NCBI RefSeq assembly: GCF_002443255.2
Contig: NW_019211455.1
Location: forward strand, 56,548,671-56,612,670
Direction: 5' to 3'
DNA from: Varroa destructor
Taxonomy: Eukaryota; Arthropoda; Arachnida; Mesostigmata; Varroidae
DNA: 64,000 nucleotides
Below, in pieces: positions 1 to 11,415 of this stretch (positions are counted from its first letter, which is position 1; the number at the start of each line of letters is the position of its first letter). A program made the translations under genes and the position numbers. Below the pieces are notes generated by a model. It saw only the letters and a list, made by a program, of their open reading frames with translations, ran no database searches and was not told the origin of the DNA.

Positions 1-127
1 TTTGTTCGAAATTAAAAGAAGCTGTTTGATAGCTTTGTGACCAGTATAAGCTATAGTAATTCTAGCACTTTATTTGCGCGATCTAGCAAGCGGATAGGTC
101 ATATTTTTTTTGGGTTTCGTTTTTGAG

Positions 128-319
128 GAATTTGAATCACCTTGGAACCTGAGAACGAGACAGTTCAAACGCTTTAACCGTGCAAAACAAGAGGATTTGA
201 TAAAGAAATATACGCTATCCCACAACTTCTGTGATGAAAAACTGCGCAATGTTCTCGGAGAAGCCGAGATTCCGAACTACCCGAATATGAAAGTTGGCAA
301 CCAATTAACGCTCCTCTGA
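128..319 (+). CDS. Putative 3'-terminal exon of an unidentified gene
   Basis: An open frame runs into a TGA at 317-319 and is preceded by a strong T-rich tract ending in AG at 126-127, as expected for a splice acceptor. From that acceptor it encodes about 63 residues, rich in Lys, Arg, Glu and Asn, beginning EFESPWNLRTRQFKRF and ending with MKVGNQLTLL. The residue mix looks more like real protein than the surrounding chance frames. No family was recognised and the rest of the gene would lie left of the window, so function is unknown. It could be a chance open frame. Confidence 0.35.
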   Translation, partial: EFESPWNLRTRQFKRFNRAKQEDLIKKYTLSHNFCDEKLRNVLGEAEIPNYPNMKVGNQLTLL

Positions 320-1288
320 CCTTGTGAAGATTTCACTAACGGAATGTTAATATAACACTATTTCGCTGTGATGCCATTACTACTGGATCAGCCTGAAACC
401 TATAACCCTGATTAATCAATGTTCCGAACCCAGTGCTCATCAAGCTAACGTGGGGCTACATCGATTTATTTATAGCATCCTATTATCAGGGTCAACCGGC
501 CCTTTTCTCGTTGTTAAAAAGTTTCAATGGTTGTATGACAGTGTGCACAAATTTGAACGAAAACAGGTTTTGCGACAAGAAACGATAAAGAGCAACAAAT
601 TTCCAGCTTGGACAATTTGAAACTAAGAAAAAGTGTCTAAGGCGAGGGCGTGCTCCTTACGATGCTTAGACAACTAGGAGAAATCATCTAGTCGGTTTCT
701 CGTAGCCGCTTACTGGACTCGATAAAAAAATTCGACCCTTTGGCCATGTGGCATCCTTGTTGCCCAGAACGGCAGCTATCGAAGCCCAGTCGGAATGGCT
801 ACCTGCATTTTTACTCACTAAAATGATTTTTAACCGACACCTTTAACGAACTCTAAAAACCGAATGTTCTAGAGTACTGAACCCGTTGTAAGGCTAAAGC
901 GGACGCATCGTGTTGCCGGGTAATCGATTCTATTTGATGCTCAAACGTCAACCCAATGTCAACCAACTTATCTATTCGACAAGTCGATTCATACCCAGTG
1001 GCAATCGTTTGCATCGGCAGCCAGTTTATTTTTCCATAATAAATTATTTTCGAATAAATTTCATTGGAAATTCATCGAAAAGATACTTGGATAAGCGGCC
1101 CACTTGCATATTAACAAAAAAATTAAGTCAAATTTAATAGAGGTCATGGTCAAATTAATTAAATAGAAAGCTACAATAATAATAAAGATACGCACCATTT
1201 AACTGTCTTATTCTATCGATTTTGTGCTTTTATATTATATATTGTGTTTATTAAATAATAAATTTTAGTTGGAAAATATTTCTTTCAG
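320..1288. other. Non-coding stretch, nothing recognised
   Basis: Follows the putative terminal exon. It contains only short chance frames and no repeat or RNA gene that I could recognise. It may include the 3' UTR of the gene ending at 319. Confidence 0.5.
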
Positions 1289-1339
1289 ATGACAGCTAGA
1301 CAGATTAAACGCGAGAATCTTCGCGAGCTACACTTTATT
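1289..1339 (+). CDS. Candidate small internal or first coding exon (weak)
   Basis: A 51-base segment is bounded by a good acceptor (TATTTCTTTCAG, ending at 1288) and a consensus donor GTGAGT at 1340. It starts with ATG and reads MTARQIKRENLRELHFI with phase 0 at both ends. The splice signals and charged composition are suggestive, but no partner exon was found, so a chance coincidence is quite possible. Confidence 0.2.
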
Positions 1340-1947
1340 GTGAGTCTAATGGTGAACATAGGGGAAAACGTGTTATGGGAAGTTTTCAAAGAAATTATTT
1401 TCCCATCGGACCTAAGCGAACGTCATGTTACTTTGAAACAGACGTCTTGTAACTAGTAGTGCGCCAAAAATACAATATAGAATTTAAGTCATCTTCCAGG
1501 AGACGAATAATACGGATCAAAGCGGAGGAAAGTAGCAAAAGTGCCAAGCAAATGTACTATTTTTGTTAAGTAATGTAAAAGTTTTTGAGAATGTATTAAA
1601 AATATATAACCTGTTCGACCTAGAATGAGACGAAGATAGCTAAATGTGAGCATTGCCCCTTTGTTTTCGGTACCCCCTTCCCCCTTCGATTTGCTCCTGT
1701 GTGCTCGATGCAGCAATGTCTTGGTCTCTACTATCCGTCTGGATTATTTGCGGCAAGAGAAAGACAGCAGGTTCACTTAAAAAAATCCTCAGATAATGAC
1801 GCTCTATCAACTACACTATTTGGTACAGATTTCGATCCGCACCTACTTTGCTCAGAGGTAATTAGCGTTGCCCGGGCCATGCTTTGGGGAAAGTTTTGCG
1901 TCGAAGGGGTTTAGATATACGGCCGTTTAGATATAAAGGATAAAATC
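1340..1947. other. Non-coding stretch, nothing recognised
   Basis: Only short chance open frames are seen between the candidate small exon and the mariner-like remnant. Confidence 0.5.
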
Positions 1948-2235
1948 GCAGTGTGGAAAACCGTTCAAGTTCGACGGGAATCGCTTGAAAGCGCTGTTGA
2001 GGTAAATGGGGCGGGGCGTTAAACGGTTCGTGAATTAGCTGAAATGGGTAACTATGATCAAACGACAATCGTGGCCAAACTTAGCTTTAAGAAATTTAGA
2101 TACCAGTCGAAATGGTAGCTGAGGGACGTATTAACCCAAAACACCTGAGTGACTTCTGTGTTACAGCGTGCCGTCCAGCCCCGTGTCACACGCTACTAGA
2201 AATGCTGTCGCCATGTCAGAATAAAAAGTAAACTT
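1948..2235 (+). mobile_element. Decayed mariner-like transposase fragment
   Basis: Read in shifting plus-strand frames, the segment gives pieces resembling the N-terminal DNA-binding half of mariner transposases: a VEVN piece, then TVRELAEMG, then TTIVAKL, then KKFRYQSKW, and after another frame change LSDFCVTACR. These occur in the order of the mariner helix-turn-helix region and the segment just after it. In-frame stops and frameshifts break it repeatedly, so it is a dead copy. No terminal inverted repeats were identified and the catalytic DD34D region was not found. The identification rests on short matches. Confidence 0.45.
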
Positions 2236-2955
2236 AGATGTAGGTCTATGCTTAAAATGCAGACTACAATGCGTAACTTATGTTAATTATTAAAGAAACA
2301 TTTTTAGTGTTATATAGTTATGTTTTATGCTGTTTGATGCCGGACAAAGAACGGCTATTACATTTTAGCTGTAGTATTTTTTTTTCTTAAATAACCTATA
2401 TTATGAAGTACGTTGGAATATGCAGAGTCGTATTTCTTGGATCTACTACCGTATCTTTAATTTAGTCATGGTATTTGTCACTAGCGAAAACGCTGCAGTA
2501 ACGAGGACGTGGGCCCAATGACGAGGAACTGGTTCAGTATAAGTACAATAATTATAAAACGTTTGTCCATGACAATAAAATATATCAAAATCGTTATTTA
2601 AATTCAAGGACTATTCAAATAGTGGCTGTTGTTGATCTGCGAAATCGGTATAATCTGGTCAAGGGGTCTTGCCGAAAAACCTACACACATTATCCAAACT
2701 GAGTTTAGGCTAACATTCGATCCGGAAGATCAATCCAAAGTCTGTTGATGTACTAAGCAAGCAAACAGGCCAGGCGAACAATGTCCTGAGTAACTTTTAG
2801 ACAATTGATTTACCAGCACCCTTTTACGAGTTACAGCAGCTCTGTTGAGGTGTTGTTGTTGTATACTGAAAATTGAATTATTCAAAGCTACACGGTTTTC
2901 ATACAGATTTTATTTACAGGCATATTTGACCAACACAATCCATTAATTATTTTAT

Positions 2956-2957
2956 AC

Positions 2958-2991
<34 letters not shown>

Positions 2992-2995
2992 GTAT

Positions 2996-3029
<34 letters not shown>
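2956..3029. repeat. (TA)n microsatellite
   Basis: Almost pure TA dinucleotide repeat with a few G or C interruptions (TGTA and TAGA units). Probably polymorphic. Confidence 0.95.
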
Positions 3030-3031
<2 letters not shown>

Positions 3032-6000
3032 TACTTTGGTTAATGTTTTGCTTTACAGTAGCATTGTACTTTAGCATAGAAAATAGTTAGACGAAGCTGT
3101 ACGTTGTACAGTATATCGTGCATATTAGCTATAGCAGGCGCATTTGAAGATTGGTAAAAAAAAATCATTTTTACACCGATCATATGCTTTCTTTCGGTAA
3201 TAGTTGTTTCCTATATGCGTAGTGTTGTTGTTAAAGCTTAAAGGAATTTGAAGCTCGCGGACTATAATACGACGTGTTATGATAGCATCTATCATAACTC
3301 TGTCTATCATGTGATCAAATAGAATACGGCTAAGTACCAACAAGCACGTCAAAAGATTACCACCGAAAACGAAGGCCTGCATAATGTCATAGAGGAAAGG
3401 AGGTTTGAATTGAAGTTATTTCACTGAGTCCGTAAATGCTTCATTATTAGCAACACTGGCACTGAGGAAGCATTTCTCGGTAGACGCCATTCAACTCGGT
3501 TGGGAGGGCTATAGACACGACCAGCTGGAGGTGGCTTGGGATTTATACCTGTCCGTTATCTTGGCCGGCGACTAGTAGATAAGGTGTTTTGTTAATTCAA
3601 TATAACTCAAGATATGCTACTCAATTGATGTTTTTATGTTTTAACGGGTACTTAGTCAGTTATGGGCATATTTATATCCATAAGCAAACAACGAAACCCC
3701 TTTAACTAACTATTTCTGTCTGACAGGCGCTCGAAGTAGGGTAGTATCTCGTTGGATAGGAGTATATAAGGCGTTTAAAAGGCTTCACAACCGTATAACC
3801 TAAGTTTGACGGCAATCTTCTTTTTCTGCAAATATAGAAAAAAAATCGGCCATAAGTATCTCAGAGCACGCTAATGTTTGAGTAGAATTTTGAAAGACTA
3901 GCGGAATTTTAGATCTAATCTTCTCAAATAGAGCGTTCTATGCTTTTTTTTTTGCTTTGCCCCAGCCGTTTATTGCTAGGCATAATGGTTCGACCATGGG
4001 CCATTTGGCCAATAAGATCTTTCTTGAAATACAAAATGATCAAAGAAAAAAAATTGCATAGCTCGCTGGCGATAAGAAGGCGAAAAGTTCGCCTACATTT
4101 GTTATACTCGGCTGTTTGCGAGCCAGGCTTATCTGAGATTAGAAAACATAAGAGAAACAAGTAGATAGATAAGCAAATTGCGTCCAAACATGTTCCCTCA
4201 TTCGAAATTCTTACACAGGGTCCTTCGGAATTTTCTGTATTATCGAGGAGCCCAGATAGCGGCGTGCTATCAAAATAAGCATATGGGAACGTGCGGAGAT
4301 GATCTGATCGATCCTAATCCAAAAACCTCGATTCAAAACAACATCCTTTTTTTGCCAGTCCTTTCTTGCCAGAACAGATGATCAGGCCGTCAAGTGTTGT
4401 CTGAGTGTTAGCGGCAGTATCAATAGGCAGAAACCGTCGAATCCTACCACGACATGGTGTTTATTTTCGGTCCACCTTTTTTTCTGATATGATCGACTTC
4501 ACTTTCGATGGGAGCCTCGTATCGAATTGCGGCCTCCGAGCAATCAGTTGGTAGAAGTTTTGCTTTGAATGCTCCTCCTCCACGCACCCACATTTGGCTC
4601 TCCCTCTCCAATCGCCCTTTCCCTTCCGCCGTTTGGGGGATGGGGAGGGGGTGTAGTCGCCAGGCAACTACTACGATATCAACGACGAGGTATCCGTGGA
4701 AGCGACGGCACCGAACCAGACTCCCTCCTACAAACAAATCCCAGATTGACTACTACGACGACAATGACTGTCTCTACTATAGCATTTATAATACTGCTAT
4801 TACAACTGGCTCGTTGTCGCATCGGCGTCAACTCTTATTCTGCATAAACGGCGGGAGAAAGCCGTTCAGCCGAGCGTGCGCGGGACAGGCCGTCCGAATT
4901 GTATGTTATCTTTGATACAAAAAGAGGTACTTTCTATTTAAGGAGATCGTGCAAGTGCTATGATTCGGTTCTATTGAGTGATAACAAACATTCGATTGAC
5001 AGCGCAAACAGTGAATACATGGTTTCTAAAGGTAGCATGGTTGGTCGTTCGATAAAAAAGAAAACCGTACATAGGTGGTGATACCTGTTCAGGATTGGCG
5101 GCTAGTGAATACTGTGACATAAATGCTGGACTGATCATAAAGCTGGACTGTCAGGGTCGGTGCGATTTTATAGCCTGAGCCTGCACATGCCCTTGATCCA
5201 CTTTGGAGTATATTTGTTGTGGGATGAAGTGGACAGTCAGATACGCTTTAGGCACGCTCTGTAAGACGAGTGAGACTGGAATTGTCCTACTACAATATCG
5301 CCAGCCAGAATATACCATATATCAACCCAGTTTTTCGTTTAAAAAACAATTTAGTAAATGACTAGCGAGTCAATAAGACTTAATAAATTAAGCTCGGGGA
5401 ATTAATTAGCCTTATTAAAGCCAAGTCAGCTAAGCCGAGTCTTAACGAAAAGCAGTTGCTATTCCGACAGAATCTAAGTGCTTCAAAAAGTGACAAAAAG
5501 CAAAAAAAAGATAGGATTCAGACCGGCCAACGGATATCACCAAGAAAAATCAGTGGTTCCTGCATTACTTCAATTCGCGTGGCGTCTCGTGCAGCAATAG
5601 CAGTAAGCAGCTGAAGGTTCTGAAAGGTAAAATCTAACAGTCGTTGTTCAATTCAAGGTAAGTTCATTGTCTTCATTCTTCAAGGTAGTTAACCCATGAC
5701 GATGCTGTTGGAACTTAATGCCCTCACACAATGGTAGCGTTTGTAATTCAGTCATAGAGTTTTTCTATTCTTCATTCTACAAGTAGGAACAGTCTCACAT
5801 TCTATTTGGTTTTTATTGAAGCATTTATTGAATTAAGATTTTTTCATGGTACATGAGAAGTCTACAGCCAATTAGCCTTGTACAATCATTGCACCTGCCG
5901 AAGCCTTAGAAATGAAAAATATTCTATTTTGTTGCTTTAAATAAAATCAATCTGAAAATTGTTCGCTGTTGCTTTAGCCCGGCAGGTAATTGTTCGTCTC

Positions 6001-9000
6001 TGAATTGTCGTTTTTAAATTAGCTCTTAACTTACACAAACTTCAGACGGGTACAAGCAGTTGCTCAATGCGCTTTAACCGTTACGGTTAACGCTATTGTG
6101 AGAGTTTTTCAGCAAAATACTGCCGGGAATATAGCCTATTAAACTTTCTTTTGTCAATCAAGTTAATTGGCTTGTTCTTACTAAGTTGATACCTCTAAAG
6201 GACGTCTTTATTTTAGGAAGCTGGTAAGTTTGTGCATCGTTTTGTAGCCTCTTTGTTATAATTACATCTTAATTGAACCTTATTTATCTAATAAATTTTA
6301 AACCACTCCTATCAAATCAGCATAATTCATTTATTAAAGGCATTTCAATGACTGTCGATTTGTATAATGACTATTACGTATTTTAACAATCGACAGTTAA
6401 GGCCAGGCTGATATCCTGCCACCTGTGAGCTATTCTTCGATATACTACATTAAATATTTCGGGTTTTACATCTGATATCGCCGTTGGGCATTCTATCAGA
6501 CGACAGCTGACTAGAGAAACACATCGCAGTATGTCTACGAGCGGGTCCGTACCCAGACCGTTGCGTGTGTCTGAACTTTAGCAGGCGGAACACGTTACCC
6601 ACCACGCTATCAAAACTAAATATCAATGTACTATACAATAATTAGTTACTGGTGACACATATTTATTCCGCGTGTAATAGATATGTTACTTCATACTCGT
6701 CGTATGGAAAGGTCGAGTTGACCATATCGGTGCCATTTATTTTGTCTTACACATGCGTCTGTTTGCTTTTTGCTTAGGTCTCTATTCTGAGAACGTTCGA
6801 GGTTCATCTCTAGATAGCATTATTCGCTATTCAGTTTTATGAACGGATGGTATAGTCATCTTAGGTGACAGGCACTCGGCTACGGGCTATATGAGGCACG
6901 ACATGATTGCCGCTTCCTGTAGAGTTGGGTTGAGGCCAGGCATTGCAAAACACCGTCTGCGGATGAGTTTACAAAAGCCAGTCGGATATGCGTTAGGTCG
7001 CTCTGAGTTCATACTTAGCTGGACATATGTGCCCTGATGGAAATGTACTATTAGAAGCCACATGAGTAGGAATTAGTACTAAGAATACCCAGTTGGAATA
7101 CCCGCGGATATTTTACATTTGTCGTATAACCTCAAAATGATGTTGAGAACGTTTAGAGCAGACGGTAATGCTCTTATTCAGATGGCCCCACATATTCTAG
7201 TCGTAGGGATGTTGATCTGGATCAGTACAACGAATGGTGTACCAACCGATACTGCAGTGCCTGCTTATTTAAGCGTCGGCCTTGCCTATCGTATGATATG
7301 TAAAGTAAATGGAGAACTGGTTAGGGACACTGTATATAGGTCGTAAAGGGAAAATGCTCCCTTTACAAGCGTTTGTCGTCTAGTTGATGTAGGCTACGGC
7401 GAACGGAGTAAGGCTCTACGAATGAAATTTAGATAAATACCTAAATATCGCACAAACGTAGTGGGAGATAAAGGTAACCATATAAAGCTCATCAGAAGGC
7501 TGAGCGTAAAGTGGATAAAAAAGAATCTATCAAAACAGTTTTTCTCTCGCCTAAATGCATCGATGCCCGCACACTACAGCTGTATTTTGGCTAACGATGA
7601 GTTCGTCTTCTGCAAACCCCTATGGTCTACTTCTGTAGCTTATATTGAAATGGTGCAATTCAGGAAGCGGTACCAGCTCTACGCCCATCTCCATTTCGTC
7701 CACCATCGAAACAAAGCGAGCCGCTGTTATCTTGATCGATAGCTCCAATATATTAGTTAGAGTCCGACTGACTAATTACATAAACGACACCTTACATAAT
7801 CATTGAGAAAGCGCTCAGTCTGAAAGCTTGCCTATCGGAGTATTCGCACCTGCGTATATCAAAACGACATCCATTCTTTTCATCAATGCTGCAAAGATCG
7901 GCTTTTACCATGTCACATTATAGCAGGACATTACGGGACGCATCTGCACGCGGCCGGCTAGTACGTATAGTTGTAGCATAGATAACACGTTTTCCCATTG
8001 GCCATTGACACAATATGATTAGCTTTGCCAAATGACGTTCAACGAGCGGTTCCTATACAGCGACGCTGCCCAGTCATCTCTGACCACTGGGGCGTTCGAC
8101 TATTGTAATACTTGAACCATGTCACCAACCATATTACTCACGAGCGTTTTCAACTCACCGATTTCACTAAAACAACCAGCTTCTAAATCGCCTTCGTCGC
8201 ATAGCCGTTGGCCAACGCGTCTCAGAAAAAAAGCGAAGCAGCTTGAGCGATTCTTGTACGCTTTTAGCCTTTGAGTTAATTCTGTTCATAGTGGTGGAAT
8301 CGCAGTAGCAGCATTTAAATGGCGAACCCAGAGCAACAACAAAACAACAGCAATAGCCATAACGAGAGGAACGCGGGTACATCCGGTCTTAACCGACTGT
8401 GTCGATGCTGGCCGACATCTGGTTACCAGGTTCTTGTACCCTAGCGGAGAAGCTTTTGTCCATCCTCACAAAAAATGAAACAACCCCTATACGGACCAGG
8501 AGCTCGTACCTAGTCATTCCAGACATGGAGCGGGCATCGTTAGCAGGAGTGGTGATAAAAGACCGACGTGTCGTTACCAGTCATCGCGTAGCTGACTAGT
8601 GAAACCGGGGGGGGGGGCAACTGAGAACAGTTTGAGAACGACCATAATTTCGCTTGGAGGCACTAGCCGTGGTCGTGTCCCTACAATGCGCTGCTAGCTA
8701 AAGTATGCATGATGCAGGGATTATTAAAGAAACTTGTTAAATATTCCGATTACTAGACACTGTAAAATAAGATTAGCTTGTATTGAGAAGCAACAAAAAT
8801 AATATTCGTTGATAGTTCTACGCTCAGTCAAAGGGCATAGTTTTGAAACACTGTCACGGTCAAAGGTTACAATATATTTAAAAAAAAAATGTTTTATGTT
8901 ATGGCCTATCTGTAAGGTATCATCTACATATAGGACATCGAAGTTCGTTAGGTGGCCGACTGTTGTTGAAAATACGCCCAACATAAAATTACAAAGTAAG

Positions 9001-10667
9001 CAGCCTGCTTTCGCTTATTACCTGACCGCGCGTTATTCTGTCTACAATACAAAACAATCAGCACACGATTATATAGCTGGCCTGAGGTATCAAACTTGAA
9101 CAGAGAAAGAAACATACGCGCAACAGTTCCCGAAACACTAGTTATAGAAACGCTATATTAAAATATATAGGCAAAGCTAACATATGAGCATAAAAACATT
9201 AACATGATAAATAACAGAACGCGTCTGCGTGAACATATTGTTTTACGCGCATTACACAGCTCATGTATACAGCCACGAATTTCCGTTAACACGAACCTAT
9301 CGGAATACGTCTATAGCACAATTTTTATTACCTGACTACATAATAATAGAGCGTCTATCATGAAGAGTTGTCCTGCCACCAAACTTGCTGAAGCACGCCC
9401 CAAAAACTACTCCATCTATTTCAGCCCTTTCTAAAAATCGACCTGAAGAACTTCGAGAGCCAACAAGTCGACAACGAAGAAGACAAAAGGAAAAAGACGG
9501 TAGCCTACAGAAGTCGGTATACTTCACTACATCTTTTATAACGATAAGCAACAACCTCACAGCAACAACCAGCGCCACTGCCTCTGTTTAAGACGTTATC
9601 GTTCACACGAAAGGAACTTTGTCCTGTGGCTTTCGTCACACTCACCATTTCTCTTAGCCTCCACTACTAGGACAACGTATATTACGCTTGGCCTGTTAGT
9701 TTGTTCAGATAGTTACAGATAGAACAGAGACAACAGATCTGGCTAGCGATCGTAGGCAGCGAAACGGGAATGTTTTGCGTTTCAGGCTGTGCCCGCTATA
9801 GCAGCAGCAGCAGCAGAGGCTGGCGGTATGTTTTTGTGTTTCTGGTAGCGATGCGTCGACGTATTTTCACAGCGGACGCCGCGGCAACAGTGAGTAGCCT
9901 AAATAGCTGACGGCGCTAGCTAAGATTTCCTGATGCATCAGACAACCTTTCTCACTCAGTTCTGGCAGCGATCCATTCATTGAGATGGCGATCCGGAGAC
10001 GGTTGATCGTGGCGACAATTGTCTGGTCATTCTGTTTAGACGTTAGTTCCCCTAGAGCGGGGCAGAACCGCTGCAGTGGGGGGCAGCAGCAGTAGCGATC
10101 GTCCGGTGCCCTCTCAACCAAAAGGAATCAGCGAGAGACACATAGGCAATGGACAAGAGATGACGCGGAGATTGTAATGATCAGATTTTACTCTTTATGT
10201 TGAGACCTTCTTGCTTTTCAATGACCCATAGCAGTCGGTTGTTGAGGCTTACGTGTTGATGTCGCCGGCGATGATGACGCTAACGAACGCTTGACTTGAT
10301 GTATACATGCTAGGTTCTGCCTGGCGAAGATTTAATGCTATATTGATAAAGGCTAGACCCAATGGGCTAGGTACATATCACCAAGACTTGATGATAACAC
10401 AGCAGTGACGTCACGATCACCGCAGAACGTTCTACTTTGGCAATGCTTCTTGTGCTGTCGGCGTCATGTATTGCTTTTTGCGGTACAGTTGTGTTAATAC
10501 AACGACTAGTTTATGCGTACAATTGTCCTTCACGGATAACTGGGGGTGCCGAATACTGCTGTATTGGAAACAGGTGGGGGAGGCGACAAAGGGAACGGTC
10601 AGTCAGCTGTAAGTCTGTTTTAAGTTAGAATCACGCTGCGCGAATTATTTCGATAGAAGTGTCTATT

Positions 10668-10692
10668 AAAAAAGAAAAAAAAAAAAAAAAAA
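10668..10692. repeat. Poly-A tract
   Basis: A-rich run interrupted once by G. No retrotransposon body was recognised next to it. Confidence 0.9.
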
Positions 10693-11415
10693 GTAGCACT
10701 ATTTTCAAGCAAGTTCCACCTTGAAAATGTCTAAAACTGCATGAATTTGCTCAACTGGTTTGCTTTATTGTATACTGAATTGAGCAGGTGAAGCTACGAA
10801 GATCTAACTTCCGTACGTCACTGCTTAGTTGCGGCATCAGCGAGCAAGCATTGTTATTCTGTTCGTTGAACGCTACTACGCTGGTTGAGTAACTTTGACA
10901 GGCTATTTAGTCCTTTCTCCTTTAAGGCCTCACAGATCAATGTTGTGCTGTCCAATACTTCTTTTAGCTGTTAGAAGATTTTTGCCCTATGATTGTCAGT
11001 TGCGTCACATAGCAATCACAGCTTCCATTTCCGGCCGTCTCTCTGTAGATAGACCAGCTCGTCTAGTAGACTTTCAGATGTGTGGGGCAAGAAAATTCAA
11101 TCGAGGAAAGCCATATTCACGAACTCAAAATGTGAGACATTCAACGAGCTTCAAGCAGGAGAGGCCTAGTTATAAACACGATCCGAAAGCACAGCTAGAC
11201 TTGACACATTGATGTGGTATTCAAGTTGGGCATTGACCCGAAACTTGGTCAGAGGAGTGGTTAAACAATAGTACCCAACTTATAGGGTTTGCCGTAGGTC
11301 TAATGATGGGAAACATTACGGGGGTAATGAAGTATCGTTTTTTCTTTTGATAGACAAATCTCATCGGCGTGCAGGTCTTTCGTTCGGCATTAACCTGCTG
11401 CCCCTCGTGAGTCTG

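Larger units (their letters stand above)
2236..11415. other. Long gene-poor stretch left of the DRC4-like gene
   Basis: About 9.2 kb with no gene supported on either strand. The open frames present are short and have no recognisable domain or paired splice signals. It holds the (TA)n repeat at 2956-3029, an inverted repeat at 6351-6397, a run of nine G near 8607, a short CAG run near 9801 and a poly-A tract at 10668-10692. Part of it could be promoter or 5' untranslated sequence of the gene starting at 11416. A GTAAGT donor-like site near 5659 was seen but could not be tied to an exon. Confidence 0.5.

Noticed and set aside
4444..4915. Overlapping frames on both strands, up to 135 codons
   Set aside because: A locally GC-rich segment with few stops in several frames at once; no domain, no splice support, and the frames compete with one another.
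8724..8984. Minus-strand frame containing YVDD, the box of Copia-type reverse transcriptases
   Set aside because: Only the four residues and a little context match; no other RT motif lies at the expected distance on either side.
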